Of a DNA stretch of 64,000 nucleotides, positions 17,654 to 27,400 are shown piece after piece; position 1 is the stretch's first letter, and every line of letters begins with the position of its first letter. The stretch spans positions 1,496,001 to 1,560,000 of the forward strand of contig NZ_JASGBI010000001.1 in NCBI RefSeq assembly GCF_030053425.1, written 5' to 3'. The DNA is from Lysobacter stagni. GTDB taxonomy: Bacteria; Pseudomonadota; Gammaproteobacteria; Xanthomonadales; Xanthomonadaceae. Made by a program: the position numbers and the translations under genes. Below the pieces are notes generated by a model. It saw nothing but the letters and a program-made list of their open reading frames with translations. It ran no database searches and had not been told where the DNA came from.

Positions 17654-17719
17654 TGGTGCGATAATGGCGCGGTGGCGAAGCCCTAAATTTGCGCAATAGC
17701 GCGGATTTTCACTGGCGTT

Positions 17720-18196
17720 TCAGCCTGCCGTTGTTGGTGTACGCCTGGTGCAGATCGCGACGAGCCCAGACCTGTCCAACTTGAGCACGTCGATCTGTGT
17801 CATCCCGGGCATGGGCAGATTCGGGTACTCGTATGTGAGTCCCTGTACGTAGTACTCGCTCCCTCGCTTGAGCAACGCGATTACCGGAAACTCCGCTCGG
17901 AAGATCTCTCGCCCGCCGGAAGGCTTGTAGGTGATCTGCTGGTTATCGCCGGGAAACCGACTGTCGGAATAGCTCCGCCACAACACCACCTCGTCGTCGC
18001 GACCATCGCCATCGGCATCGATTCCCTTCACCCCGGTGCTACGCCCCTCTTCCATCAGGCCCGGCGCTTCCGGTACGAAGACGGCGTCTGCCGGGTCTTC
18101 CCGTGCATTACCGCAGGCGGTTGAATTGAACTCGGCTGCGCTACAGATGCCGGTCGCCAGCAAGCTCGTCACGGTGACAATCCAAGCAGCCTGCAT
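17720..18196 (-). CDS. Secreted protein of unknown function
   Basis: This is a 158-residue protein with a signal peptide (MQAAWIVTVTSLLATGICSAA). One short EF-like or dockerin-like loop, GIDADGDGRDDEVVLW, may bind calcium. I do not recognise a family. I place the start at ATG 18196, directly before the signal peptide; the in-frame upstream residues (MPMFAFDPKQ) come from a hairpin repeat and are not believable coding. It is the first gene inside the left end of the island. Confidence 0.62.
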   Translation of the reverse strand: MQAAWIVTVTSLLATGICSAAEFNSTACGNAREDPADAVFVPEAPGLMEEGRSTGVKGIDADGDGRDDEVVLWRSYSDSRFPGDNQQITYKPSGGREIFRAEFPVIALLKRGSEYYVQGLTYEYPNLPMPGMTQIDVLKLDRSGLVAICTRRTPTTAG

Positions 18197-18239
18197 GGAA
18201 TCCTTCCCCGATAGAACGCATGAGGGTGGGCAGAACAAA

Positions 18240-18270
18240 TTCTGCTTAGGGTCGAACGCGAACATTGGCA
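18240..18270. repeat. Island hairpin repeat, degraded copy
   Basis: TCTGCTTAGGGTCGA then ACGCGAACATTGGCA. It resembles the intact GGGTCGGAAGCGGACATT half of other copies but its arms no longer pair well. Confidence 0.5.
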
Positions 18271-18292
18271 CTGCTCGCGGCCACTCTAGCCC

Positions 18293-18325
18293 GAATGTCT
18301 GCTACCGGCCATAAGCGGACGCTCT
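18293..18325. repeat. Island hairpin repeat (GGCC subtype)
   Basis: GAATGTCTGCT, then ACCGGCCATA, then AGCGGACGCTC. The arms GTCTGCT/AGCGGAC pair with one wobble or mismatch. It lies between the two small minus-strand genes. Confidence 0.7.
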
Positions 18326-18650
18326 ACTGAGGCTGGGACAACTTCGCTCCCACTGGTGTAAGAACCAACCTGCCAAGATCGCCCCCCGACTTCTCCTTGA
18401 CCGTCACTGGTGCATACCCCTCGCAAGCAAACGTGATCGTCACGGCTCGAAAGCCCACCGCATAGCCTTCGTCGAAACGCGGTGCGTCGAACGCGCCAAT
18501 CTTTCGCATTCCCCGGCTTTCAAACTCGTACGTGCAGTTCCGCAACGGTTGCCCATCCTGTGCAGCTACCGTGCCCCTGAAAGTCATGTGCCTGTCGCAT
18601 CCGGCCAAGACTGTGACTCCGAGCATCAGGATCAAAACGTACCTGCTCAT
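18324..18650 (-). CDS. Small lipoprotein with carboxypeptidase-regulatory-like fold
   Basis: This is a 108-residue protein with a lipoprotein signal (MSRYVLILMLGVTVLAGC, lipobox LAGC). A small beta-sandwich follows, in the style of carboxypeptidase regulatory-like domains: FRGTVAAQDGQPLRNCTYEF, then VTITFACEGYAPVTV. Function is unknown; such domains often mediate cell-surface protein contacts. A hairpin repeat lies just upstream of the start (18671-18702) and another overlaps its 3' end. Confidence 0.65.
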   Translation of the reverse strand: MSRYVLILMLGVTVLAGCDRHMTFRGTVAAQDGQPLRNCTYEFESRGMRKIGAFDAPRFDEGYAVGFRAVTITFACEGYAPVTVKEKSGGDLGRLVLTPVGAKLSQPQ

Positions 18651-18670
18651 GATCTTCGGGCGGAAAGCCC

Positions 18671-18702
18671 ATGTCCGCTATGGGTCGGAAGCGGACATTA
18701 GC
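18671..18702. repeat. Island hairpin repeat (GGGTC subtype)
   Basis: ATGTCCGCTATG, then GGTCGGAAGCGGACATTAGC. The arms AATGTCCGCT/AGCGGACATT are near-perfect inverted repeats around a GGGTC loop. Confidence 0.8.
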
Positions 18703-18754
18703 ACCAGGCTACCGGGCGGGCCACCGGCCGGTGGAGTCGGTGGCCCTAGCGGCC

Positions 18755-19402
18755 CTACGCCTCTGTTTGCTCGGAGAGTTCGAGGGCATCGTCGACTTCT
18801 ATTCCGAGGTACCGGACTGTGCTTTCCAGTTTGGTGTGTCCAAGGAGGAGTTGGACGGCTCGTAGGTTCTTTGTTCGGTGGTAGATCAGCGCCGCCTTGG
18901 TTCGGCGCAGCGAGTGGCTCCCATAGGCGCTAGAGTCCAGGCCGATCTCCGCGACCCAGCGATGGACGATCCGGCAGTACTGTCGCGTCGAGAGGTGGGC
19001 CGACCGCCGAACACGGCTCGGGAACAGATAGGCATCCCCAGCAACCCCTGTGTCGGCAATCCATGCTGCCACCGCGTTTCGGGTTTGGTCCGTGATCTCG
19101 AAGCACGCCGAACGGCAAGTCTTGCGCTGTAGGATCGTCGCTCGCGTCGCAATGGCCTGTCCGTGGCTGACATCGTGCACACGGAGCGCCACCAAATCGC
19201 AAGCCCTGAGCTTCGAATCGATGGCTAAGTTGAAGAGAGCCAGTTCTCGAGGCCTGCCACGAAGCTGCAGTCTCACCCGAATGGCCCAGATGTCGCGCAG
19301 CCTGAGGGGAGCCTTCCGGCCGACGATCTTGCCCTTGTTCCAGGGGCTGAAGTTTTCGTTCGTACCCTTCATGTCGAACTCCTGTGTGGGGAGCTCGACC
19401 AT
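18755..19402 (-). CDS. Short tyrosine recombinase/integrase (catalytic domain only)
   Basis: This is a 215-residue phage-integrase family protein. The catalytic set can be read: arginine in SKLRACDLVALRVHDV, HSLRRTKA (HxxR), LLGHTKLESTVRYLG (His and the nucleophilic Tyr), and a central lysine in the beta-hairpin region. It lacks the N-terminal SAM-like core-binding domain of XerC/D but keeps NFSPWNKGKIVG. A second start lies ten codons in (MKGTNENF). It is not the dusA-site integrase, which is at the other end. It may belong to a nested or older element near the attC cassette. Confidence 0.82.
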   Translation of the reverse strand: MVELPTQEFDMKGTNENFSPWNKGKIVGRKAPLRLRDIWAIRVRLQLRGRPRELALFNLAIDSKLRACDLVALRVHDVSHGQAIATRATILQRKTCRSACFEITDQTRNAVAAWIADTGVAGDAYLFPSRVRRSAHLSTRQYCRIVHRWVAEIGLDSSAYGSHSLRRTKAALIYHRTKNLRAVQLLLGHTKLESTVRYLGIEVDDALELSEQTEA

Positions 19403-19450
19403 GCGCTGTCTGACTCACCTGGCGGGGTGGCCGCAGCCTGCTTGGGTGGT

Positions 19451-19486
19451 GCTAATGTCCGCTTTCGACCCAAAGCGGTCATGCGC
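19451..19486. repeat. Island hairpin repeat (GGGTC subtype)
   Basis: GCTAATGTCCGCTTTCGACC, then CAAAGCGGTCATGCGC. The arms TAATGTCCGCTTT/AAAGCGGTCAT pair with one mismatch. Confidence 0.8.
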
Positions 19487-19555
19487 AGAAGCCGTCTCCA
19501 TGCCCGCCGGGGCTGGTTTCCCACGGCTCTGTCCAAGTAAAGCCTCGGAAGAGAC

Positions 19556-19888
19556 ATGCTCAAGATCTTGTACATGCTGCTACCTCCACTGGCGATCAGC
19601 GCTTTCGCCGTGGGGCTGCTGTATTTCTCAGCACTACGCAAATTTGGAACCACACTCAATCAGTACGACCCGCAGCTCTTCGCGAGAATCGGAGCGAATG
19701 GTCGAACACCCATCAGCAAGGCGTACGCTGCATTGGAAGCGCTTCGAGCGAACCCAGACATGAGGGCGCAGCTCCCCCCGGAGGTTGCTCTGAAATTCAA
19801 GGATGTGTCTCGTCGCCTTTGGTTCGCTGCCGGTTGGATCATGGTTCTTTTTGCGGTGTCACTGGCCATCAGCGTCGCCAAGGCCTAA
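19556..19888 (+). CDS. Small membrane protein carried as an integron-type gene cassette
   Basis: This is a 110-residue protein with two membrane helices, one at the N-terminus (LLPPLAISAFAVGLLYF) and one at the C-terminus (AAGWIMVLFAVSLAISV). Between them is a soluble stretch with NGRTPISKAYAALEALR. I do not recognise a family. Its TAA stop lies inside the R'' element (GCCTAAC) of an attC site, exactly the arrangement seen in mobile integron cassettes. No integron integrase is visible in the window, so it is a lone cassette, whether inserted off-site or left behind. Confidence 0.72.
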   Translation: MLKILYMLLPPLAISAFAVGLLYFSALRKFGTTLNQYDPQLFARIGANGRTPISKAYAALEALRANPDMRAQLPPEVALKFKDVSRRLWFAAGWIMVLFAVSLAISVAKA

Positions 19889-19942
19889 CAGCTCATTCAA
19901 GCCGAAGCCGCTTCGCGGCGCGGCTCAATTCAGGCGTTGGCG
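19883..19942 (+). other. attC site (59-base element)
   Basis: The site begins GCCTAAC (matches RYYYAAC) at 19883 and ends GCGTTGGCG near 19942, where GTTGG is close to GTTRRRY. Inside are the paired arms AAGCCG/CGGCTC and a GCCGC-TTC-GCGGC hairpin. Layout and words closely follow attC sites of Xanthomonas-type integrons. The 3' simple site is imperfect after GTTGG, as expected where cassette DNA joins unrelated sequence. Confidence 0.8.
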
Positions 19943-19974
19943 AACGTCCGCTTATGGCCGTTAGTGGACATTCG
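19941..19974. repeat. Island hairpin repeat (GGCC subtype) abutting attC
   Basis: CGAACGTCCGCTTATGGCC, then GTTAGTGGACATTCG. It shares the CCGCTTATGGCC core with 18293-18325 on the other strand and starts where the attC ends. Confidence 0.75.
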
Positions 19975-20132
19975 GGTGGCCGCTGGGTGCGGCGAACTGT
20001 GAGGTCCGCCACGGTTCGCCGGCCACTTCCAGAATCTGCAGTGGACCAGCGCATTCCCGCTTGACAGCTGGCGGGCCGCTTGCGGATGCTCGCGTTCGCA
20101 GCGACAAGTTCGTCCACAAGGATTTGCGGACA

Positions 20133-22295
20133 ATGGCACAGGGGAGTGCGGTGCTTTCCGTCCTGGAAGGCGCAGAGGGCGAGTCTCATGTTGATCAGGG
20201 CCTGCTGGGCCTGGTCCTGCTTGCCCAATTCCACGGCATCGCGGCCGACGCCGCTCAACTCGCACACGAGTTCGGGCGCAACGGCGAGCGCTTCGACGAA
20301 ACCACGTTGCTGCTCGCAGCGAAGATGCTCGGCCTCAAGGCCAAGGTCGTTCCACAGCCCGCCTCGCGCATTGCGATGGCGAGCCTGCCAGCACTTGCGC
20401 TTCAACCGGACGGCGCTGCCTTCATCGTCGCCAAGGTCAACGGCGATCAGGTGCTCATCCACGATCTCGACGAGAAGCGGCCGCGTGCGATCTCCGTCGC
20501 CGACTTTGAGGCACGCTACGCAGGACGCCTGCTGCAGGTTGCCTCGCGCGCATCGGTGCTTGGCGAGCTTGCGAAGTTCGACTTCAGCTGGTTCATTCCG
20601 GCAGTGGTGAAGTACCGGAAGCTGCTGCTGGAAGTCTTCATCGTCTCGTTCTTCATCCAGCTGTTCGCCCTGGTGACGCCGCTGTTCTACCAGGTGGTAA
20701 TGGACAAGGTGCTGGTGCACCGTGGCCTGACCACGCTGGACGTCATCGCCATCGGCCTGGTGTCGATGGCGGTGTTCGAAGTGGTGCTGACCGGCCTGCG
20801 CACCTATGTGTTCTCGCATACCACCAGCAAGATCGACGTGGAGCTCGGCGCGCGGTTGTTTCGCCATGTGCTGGCGCTGCCGCTTGCGTACTTCGAGTCG
20901 CGACGGGTCGGCGACACCATCGCGCGCGTGCGCGAGCTGGAGAACATCCGCAGCTTCCTCACCGGGCAGGCGTTGACGTCGGTACTGGACCTGTTCTTCA
21001 CCGTGGTGTTCCTCGCGGTGATGTTCTACTACAGCGGCTGGCTGACGCTGATCGTCGTGCTTTCGCTCCCTGTCTACGCGCTGATCTCCGCCGGCATCAC
21101 ACCGATCCTGCGCAAGCGCCTCAACGAGAAGTTCGCGCGAGGCGCCGACAACCAGTCCTTCCTGGTCGAAACCGTCAGCGGGATCGGCACGGTCAAGGCG
21201 ATGGCGGTCGATCCGCGCGTCACGCGCACCTGGGACAACCAGCTCGCCGGCTACGTGAGCGCAGGCTTCGGCGTGACCCGCATCGCGACGCTGGGCCAAC
21301 AGGGCGTACAGCTGGTACAGAAGCTGGTCGCCGTGGCGATCCTGTTCTGGGGTGCCAAGCTGGTGATCGAGGGCAAGCTCTCCGTCGGCCAGCTGATCGC
21401 GTTCAACATGCTGGCCGGGCAGGTGGCCGCGCCGATCATCCGCCTGGCGCAACTGTGGCAGGACTTCCAACAGGTCGGCATCTCGGTCGAACGCCTGGGC
21501 GACATCCTCAACACGCGCACGGAGATTCCCGGCAGCCGGATGGCGCTGCCGCCGATCGCGGGGCGGGTGACGTTCGAACGCGTGTCGTTCCGTTACCGCC
21601 CCGATGCGCCCGAAGTGCTGGCCGGCATCGAGCTGGACATCAAGGCGGGCGAGGTGATCGGCATCGTCGGCCGTTCCGGTTCCGGCAAGAGCACGCTGAC
21701 CAAGCTGGTGCAGCGCCTGTACACGCCGGAGCGCGGCCGGGTGCTGATCGATGGGCAGGATCTGGCACTGGCGGACCCCGCGTGGTTGCGACGCCAGCTC
21801 GGCGTGGTGCTGCAGGAGAACTTCCTGTTCAACCGCAGCGTGCGCGAGAACATCGCCCTCAGCGATCCTGGCATGCCGCTGGAGCGCGTGATCCAGGCGG
21901 CACAGTTGGCCGGGGCACACGAGTTCATCACCGAACTCCCCGAAGGCTACGACACTAGGGTTGGCGAACACGGCACAGGCCTGTCGGGTGGGCAACGGCA
22001 GCGCATCGCCGTTGCGCGCGCGCTCATCACCGATCCGCGCATCCTGATCTTCGACGAAGCCACCAGTGCGCTCGATTACGAATCGGAGCATGCGGTGATG
22101 CGCAACATGCGGGCGATCTGCAAGGGACGCACGGTGCTGATCATCGCTCACCGGTTGTCCACTGTCCGGCACGCGAACCGCATCGTCGTGGTCGAGAAGG
22201 GGAGGATCGTCGAGGCTGGCAGCCATGCCGCGCTGGTCGATCGGCCTGAAGGTCACTACGCGCACCTGCATCGCCTGCAGTCGGGGGAGGCATGA
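20133..22295 (+). CDS. Type I secretion ABC transporter (HlyB-like, C39-like domain)
   Basis: This is a 720-residue permease/ATPase. Residues about 1-130 form a C39-peptidase-like domain in which the catalytic cysteine position is occupied by [11 protein letters not shown], so it is a non-cleaving CLD as in HlyB. Membrane helices follow (about 150-430). The nucleotide-binding domain has Walker [10 protein letters not shown] (about 513), signature LSGGQRQR (about 617) and Walker [13 protein letters not shown] (about 637). It exports substrates with C-terminal secretion signals. I chose ATG 20133, preceding MAQGS; a TTG further upstream is less likely. It heads the RTX operon. Confidence 0.93.
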   Translation: MAQGSAVLSVLEGAEGESHVDQGLLGLVLLAQFHGIAADAAQLAHEFGRNGERFDETTLLLAAKMLGLKAKVVPQPASRIAMASLPALALQPDGAAFIVAKVNGDQVLIHDLDEKRPRAISVADFEARYAGRLLQVASRASVLGELAKFDFSWFIPAVVKYRKLLLEVFIVSFFIQLFALVTPLFYQVVMDKVLVHRGLTTLDVIAIGLVSMAVFEVVLTGLRTYVFSHTTSKIDVELGARLFRHVLALPLAYFESRRVGDTIARVRELENIRSFLTGQALTSVLDLFFTVVFLAVMFYYSGWLTLIVVLSLPVYALISAGITPILRKRLNEKFARGADNQSFLVETVSGIGTVKAMAVDPRVTRTWDNQLAGYVSAGFGVTRIATLGQQGVQLVQKLVAVAILFWGAKLVIEGKLSVGQLIAFNMLAGQVAAPIIRLAQLWQDFQQVGISVERLGDILNTRTEIPGSRMALPPIAGRVTFERVSFRYRPDAPEVLAGIELDIKAGEVIGIVGRSGSGKSTLTKLVQRLYTPERGRVLIDGQDLALADPAWLRRQLGVVLQENFLFNRSVRENIALSDPGMPLERVIQAAQLAGAHEFITELPEGYDTRVGEHGTGLSGGQRQRIAVARALITDPRILIFDEATSALDYESEHAVMRNMRAICKGRTVLIIAHRLSTVRHANRIVVVEKGRIVEAGSHAALVDRPEGHYAHLHRLQSGEA

Positions 22296-23713
22296 AGCAC
22301 ATCCTGCAGGGTGTGCGTGACTTCGGCGCCCGCTACGCGGCGGTGTTCCGCTCGGCCTGGGCCGTTCGCGCGCAGCTCGACCCACCCGAGCGAAGTGCGG
22401 ATGAGCGCGCGTTCCTGCCGGCACATCTGGAACTGACCGAGACCCCGGTCTCGCCCACGGCGCGCTGGACCATGCGGGTCATCGTTGCCTTCTTCTGCGT
22501 CGCCGTGCTGTGGGCGTGCATCGGCAAGCTGGACATCGTCGCCGTCGCGCCGGGCAAGACGGTCGTGGATTCACGCACCAAGGTCTTGCAGCCGGCGGAG
22601 ACCGGCGTGGTCCGCCGCATCCTTGTGCGCGACGGGCAGGTCGTGAAGCGCGGGCAGCTGCTCATCGAGCTGGATGCGACCGCGACCGGTGCGGAGTTCG
22701 CACAGGCAGACGAAGCGCTGGTGAACGCGCGACTCGCGGTGCTTCGCTTGGAAGCGCTCGCCGGATCGCTCCAGCGCAACGCACCACCTGCGTTGCCCAG
22801 GGCGATGGACCTGCCGCAGGACCGGCTGAAGGCCGAGCAGGCTCTCGTACGCAGCCAGTACGACACCTACCAGGCCAGACGCCAAGGTCTGCAGGCGAGC
22901 ATCGCCCAGCGCCGTGCCGAGTTGCGCACGACGGAGGCGACGATCGGGCCACTGGACGAATCGGCGCGCATCTCCAAGGCGCGTGCCGAGGACTATGGCA
23001 AGCTGGTCGAAGGCAGGTATGTCGGCCGTCACGAATACCTCCTCCGCGAGCAGGAACGCATCGCCGCGGAGCGCGACCTGGCCACGCAGCGAAACCGCGT
23101 GCAGGAGATCCGCTCCGCCCTGAGCGCGGCTGAGGAAGAACTGCGTGTGCTGGTCACTGACACACGCCAGCAGACGCTGGATCAACTACGCCAGGCGACA
23201 GAACAGGTCGCGCAGCTCACCCCGGAAGTCGCGAAGACCGGGCAGCGCGACCGCCTGATGGCGTTGCGCGCGCCCGTCGACGGCACCGTTCAACAGCTGG
23301 CCGTTCATACCATCGGTGGCGTAGTGACACCCGCGCAGCCGCTGCTGGTGGTGGTGCCGAGCGAGGAATCGCTGGAAGTCGAAGCGACGGTGCTCAACAA
23401 GGACATCGGCTTCGTACGCCCGGGCCAGTCAGTAACGGTGAAGATCGAGAGCTTCCCTTACACGCGTTACGGCTATCTGACAGGAACGGTCGCGAGCGTC
23501 TCGCACGATGCGGCGCAGGATGAGCAGCTGGGCCTGGTGTTCCCCGCGCGCGTGCGGCTTTCAGGCGCGAGCCTTCATATCGAGGGTGTCGAGGTAGGGC
23601 TCACGCCCGGCATGGCGTTGAGTGTTGAGATCAAGACCGGAAAGCGGCGGGTGATCGATTACCTGCTCAGTCCGCTGCGGCAGCATGGCTCCGAATCACT
23701 TCGGGAACGTTGA
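22292..23713 (+). CDS. Type I secretion membrane-fusion protein (HlyD family)
   Basis: This 473-residue periplasmic adaptor is anchored by one helix ([23 protein letters not shown], about 64-86). The biotinyl-lipoyl-like half motifs are [19 protein letters not shown] near residue 100 and [14 protein letters not shown] near 325, separated by a long coiled coil. The C-terminal beta-barrel ends [22 protein letters not shown], the HlyD signature. It links the ABC transporter to a TolC-like outer-membrane channel. ATG overlaps the hlyB-like stop by four bases. No TolC gene is present in this window, so that partner must be elsewhere. Confidence 0.93.
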   Translation: MKHILQGVRDFGARYAAVFRSAWAVRAQLDPPERSADERAFLPAHLELTETPVSPTARWTMRVIVAFFCVAVLWACIGKLDIVAVAPGKTVVDSRTKVLQPAETGVVRRILVRDGQVVKRGQLLIELDATATGAEFAQADEALVNARLAVLRLEALAGSLQRNAPPALPRAMDLPQDRLKAEQALVRSQYDTYQARRQGLQASIAQRRAELRTTEATIGPLDESARISKARAEDYGKLVEGRYVGRHEYLLREQERIAAERDLATQRNRVQEIRSALSAAEEELRVLVTDTRQQTLDQLRQATEQVAQLTPEVAKTGQRDRLMALRAPVDGTVQQLAVHTIGGVVTPAQPLLVVVPSEESLEVEATVLNKDIGFVRPGQSVTVKIESFPYTRYGYLTGTVASVSHDAAQDEQLGLVFPARVRLSGASLHIEGVEVGLTPGMALSVEIKTGKRRVIDYLLSPLRQHGSESLRER

Positions 23714-23800
23714 ACGCGACGGACTTCATCGCACCGATGATGGCGTCGACACAGGGGCAGGTGGCGAATGGCACGGCGAATGGGCATGCACGAGGAAGGG

Positions 23801-24409
23801 ATGGCGAGACGCCGCACGCGAAGCCGTTGGCGGGTGTTTCAGATGGCGGCATGGACGGGCGCGTTGCTGCTGTCGGGCTGCGGCAACGTGAACATCGAAT
23901 GGTCCGAGGACGTCCGGCTCGATGACGGGCGCATGCTGCTTGTCGAACGCACGGCCCAGGGAAAGCAGTTCTCGGAGCTCGGTGGGCCTAAGGGCTGGGA
24001 CCAGACGGAGATGTCCCTGACGGTTGTGCGGGCACCTGAAAGCGTAAAGCCGCCGCCGCCATGGCGCGACGCCTACGTCCCGGTGCTCCTGGATTACCAG
24101 CAGGACACCGATTCGTGGTCCCTGTTGGCGACCTTCTATTACTGCCAGGCCTGGTACGACCTCGGCAGGCCAATCCCGCCATACATTCAGTACAGGTCGA
24201 CGAATGGATCCACGTGGGCCCGCGTGCCCCTGGAGGAACGATTCATCGATCGCAAGACGAACCTGCTGACGGGGCCCCGTTCCGAGGGTGAACCGGAATT
24301 GATCACCGTTGAGGAGAAGGAACGGCGCGAACGCAGCGCCGTGCAGCGGTTCCAGCGCATCCTGCGCAAATGGGGCCAAGCGGAAGAGAACTACTGCGAT
24401 CACTCATAA
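23801..24409 (+). CDS. Lipoprotein encoded between the HlyD-like adaptor and the RTX gene
   Basis: This is a protein of about 202 residues with a lipoprotein signal (lipobox LLSGC) preceded by an Arg-rich N-terminus. The mature part starts GNVNIEWSEDVRLDDGRMLLVERTAQGKQFSELG and has an acidic/basic C-terminus (LITVEEKERRERSAVQRF). I recognise no family. ATG 23801 has GAGGAAGG directly before it; ATG 23768, 11 codons earlier, is an alternative. It ends 22 bases before the RTX gene. That position suggests an accessory role in export, surface retention or immunity, which is inference. Confidence 0.7.
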   Translation: MARRRTRSRWRVFQMAAWTGALLLSGCGNVNIEWSEDVRLDDGRMLLVERTAQGKQFSELGGPKGWDQTEMSLTVVRAPESVKPPPPWRDAYVPVLLDYQQDTDSWSLLATFYYCQAWYDLGRPIPPYIQYRSTNGSTWARVPLEERFIDRKTNLLTGPRSEGEPELITVEEKERRERSAVQRFQRILRKWGQAEENYCDHS

Positions 24410-24431
24410 AACGGACTTAGGGGACTGATCC

Positions 24432-27400
24432 ATGGCAAACGAATTCGAGTACGCGCAGCTGGCGACGCAGGTCTACAACCGCACGCCCGAGAACCGGACG
24501 CCGCTAACGGGCGGATGGGGCCAGATTGCGCGACAGGAAGACGACGGCTGGGGCTTCTCGGCGAGCGGCTACCAGAGAGGATCCGAGATCGTCATTTCCT
24601 TCGCGGGCACGAACCAGGCGATCGACTGGTCTTCGAACGTTCCCGGGGCGATGGGATTGGGGGCGCCGCAGATCACTGAGGCGATCGACTTCGTTCTCAA
24701 CATCATGGCCCAGAACCCCGGGGCAACCATCAGTTTCACTGGACATTCGCTTGGCGGAGGGCTCGCCTCCGTGATGGCGGTCTTCTTCGATCTGCAGGCC
24801 ACTGTCTTCGATCCTGCTCCATTCGAGTTGAGCGCGCGAGACGAGAACTTTCTCGAACTGATCGATGGCTACCCGCACTCAAGCGGGTACAGGAACCCGG
24901 CACTTGACGAGTACACGTCTACCTGGGGTGCGCATTTCTGGCGTCGGGAGTCGAACGTCACCAGTTACAGCGTGGACGGTGAGGTGCTGGAGTACCTCCG
25001 TCTGGCCATGCCGGCGATCTATGGATCAGCACGGGAGTATGAGGTCGGAACGCCATCGGTACTGGAAGCCATTCCCGGCTCCCTGGCAATCAGCCTGCAT
25101 TCGATGGATCTGTTGAGCTCGGTGATGCGGTCCGATGCATTCAACGACGGGCTGATCGCTCAGAACCGTGCGTTCGATGTCTTCAGCGACGGCGATCTGT
25201 ACGGGGCGGACACGCGCTCGAACAAGGCTGACTTCATGGCGCGGATGCATAACCGGCATCTGCTGGGCAGCGGGAGTCTGGATGTGCTGGGGCAGGATCT
25301 GCTGAAGATCGGCACAGACGGCACTGCATTCGAGAAGGACATTAATCGCGGCGTCCTGGCGACGCTGGCGGAGTACCACTATTTCCAGGGTGGAGGCACC
25401 GCGACTTCCTTCGTGGATTCAGTCGGTGGTGGCATCAGACTCGACCTGACGAAGATCTCCGGTTCCGACCGGCTCGGCCAGGACATGCTCCTGGCCAACG
25501 TGAAGCAATGGTTGTCCGATCAGGACAACATCTCCGAGGACATCGGACAGGTCCAACGCGTCATCCTACAGTCGGGCGAAGGCGGCCTGCAGGTCATCAG
25601 CGGTTCGGACAACAAGGCCGATCTGGTGCTGGGCGGGGAGGGGGCGGACATCATTGCGGTGGAGGGTGGAAATGACTTCATCTTCGGGCTGGATGGCGAC
25701 GACCTGATCTGGGGAGGCGCAGGAAAGGACGTCATATACGGCGGCGGCGACGACGACATCCTGTACGCAGGTGCCGACGCCGAAGACCAGGACACGAGCG
25801 AGAACCGCCTCTACGGTGGGTGGGGCAACGACACGCTGTACGGGTCGGGAGGAAAGGACTACCTCAACGCCGGCGACGGCACCGACACGCTGCGCGGCGG
25901 TGGTGGTTTCGATACATACAACATCGACAACCTGGACACCATCATCGATTCGGACGGCAAGGGTTCCGTTTTTCGGGGCAACAAGCAGCTGACGGGTGGA
26001 AGCCGCAAGGAAGGCGATCCAGAGAATACGTACTACGGTGGTGGCGACACCTACGTGCTCAACGGAACGACGCTGATTATCAATGGCGGTTTGACCATCG
26101 AGAACTACGACAAGGACAAGAGCAGCCTGCAGATCGTCCTGAAGGACGACGATGATGACGACGAGGAGGATGACGAGTCGCCAGACACGGACGAGGCGTC
26201 CACGCGCACCTCGCCCATCGTCATCGACCTGGACGGCGACGGCATCGAGACGCTGGCGCTTGGGGCAAGTCACTTCGACCATGACGGCGACGGGCTTAGC
26301 GAGTCGACCGGCTGGGTGAAATCCGACGACGGCCTGCTGGCTTACGACCGCAACGGCGATGGACACATCAACAATGGCAGCGAGCTGTTCGGCAGCCACA
26401 GCGTGCTCAGCAACGGCGAGCGAGCCGACAACGGCTTCCAGGCGCTGGCCGAGTTCGACGACAATGGCGACGGCCTGGTCAATGCGCAGGATTCTTCCTA
26501 CGCCTCGCTGAAGGTCTGGCGCGACCTAAACGGTAATGGCATCAGCGATGCTGGCGAACTGCAAAGCCTGGCCGAAGCCGGCGTGGCGTCCATCAGCACC
26601 GGCTATGCAGATTCCACGCACGTTGACGCCAATGGTCATCAGCACCGCCAGGTCGCCACGGTCGTCCTGAGCAACGGCACGGCATCCACTGCAGCGGACG
26701 TATGGTTCAGGGTGGACGCTGGCGATCGCGTCAACAGCGGCGACATCGAACTGACCGCAGATGTGCTGTTCCTCCCCAACGCAAAGGGCTTCGGCAAAGT
26801 CCATGACTTGCGCCAGGCGATGGTGCTCGATGCCCAGCTGAGAACGCTGCTCGAGCAGTACCTGACTGCCACGGATTCCACTGTGCGCGACCAGTTGCTC
26901 GACGACATGATCTACCGCTGGACCGGAGCCGATGGCGTGGATCCGTACAGCCGCGACCCAAGGCGCGTGTACGGACACGTGATGGATGCGCGCCAGCTGG
27001 TGACGCTGGAGAACCTGGTAGGACATGGTTACGTGGGCGTGTGGTGCTGGGGTGAGTTCGACCCGAATCCCCACGGCCAGGCAGCGCCGCTGCTCATCGC
27101 GGAGTACCTGGAGTTCAAGCGCTTCACCGCGGCGCAACTGGCGGCGCAGACCGAGTACGCCGAGGAACTGGACATCATCCAGTCGGCCTTCGGCTCCGAT
27201 TCCCAGGGCACAACGGTCGACTGGGACGCGGTGCAGGGGCGGCTCAACGCCCTGTACGCCGGCGGCCAGATGGACCGGATCGCCGGAATCGTATCGGTGC
27301 TGACGGACCTGGGCATGTACTCGTCGGGCTATCGCGCCAAGCGTGATGCCGCGTTCCAGGCGATTGCTGCATCCAACCCAGACCTTGCGCCGTTCTTCGA

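Noticed and set aside
18197..18271. N-terminal extension MPMFAFDPKQN of the first island gene
   Set aside because: These residues are encoded by the hairpin repeat at 18240-18270, and the signal peptide follows them.
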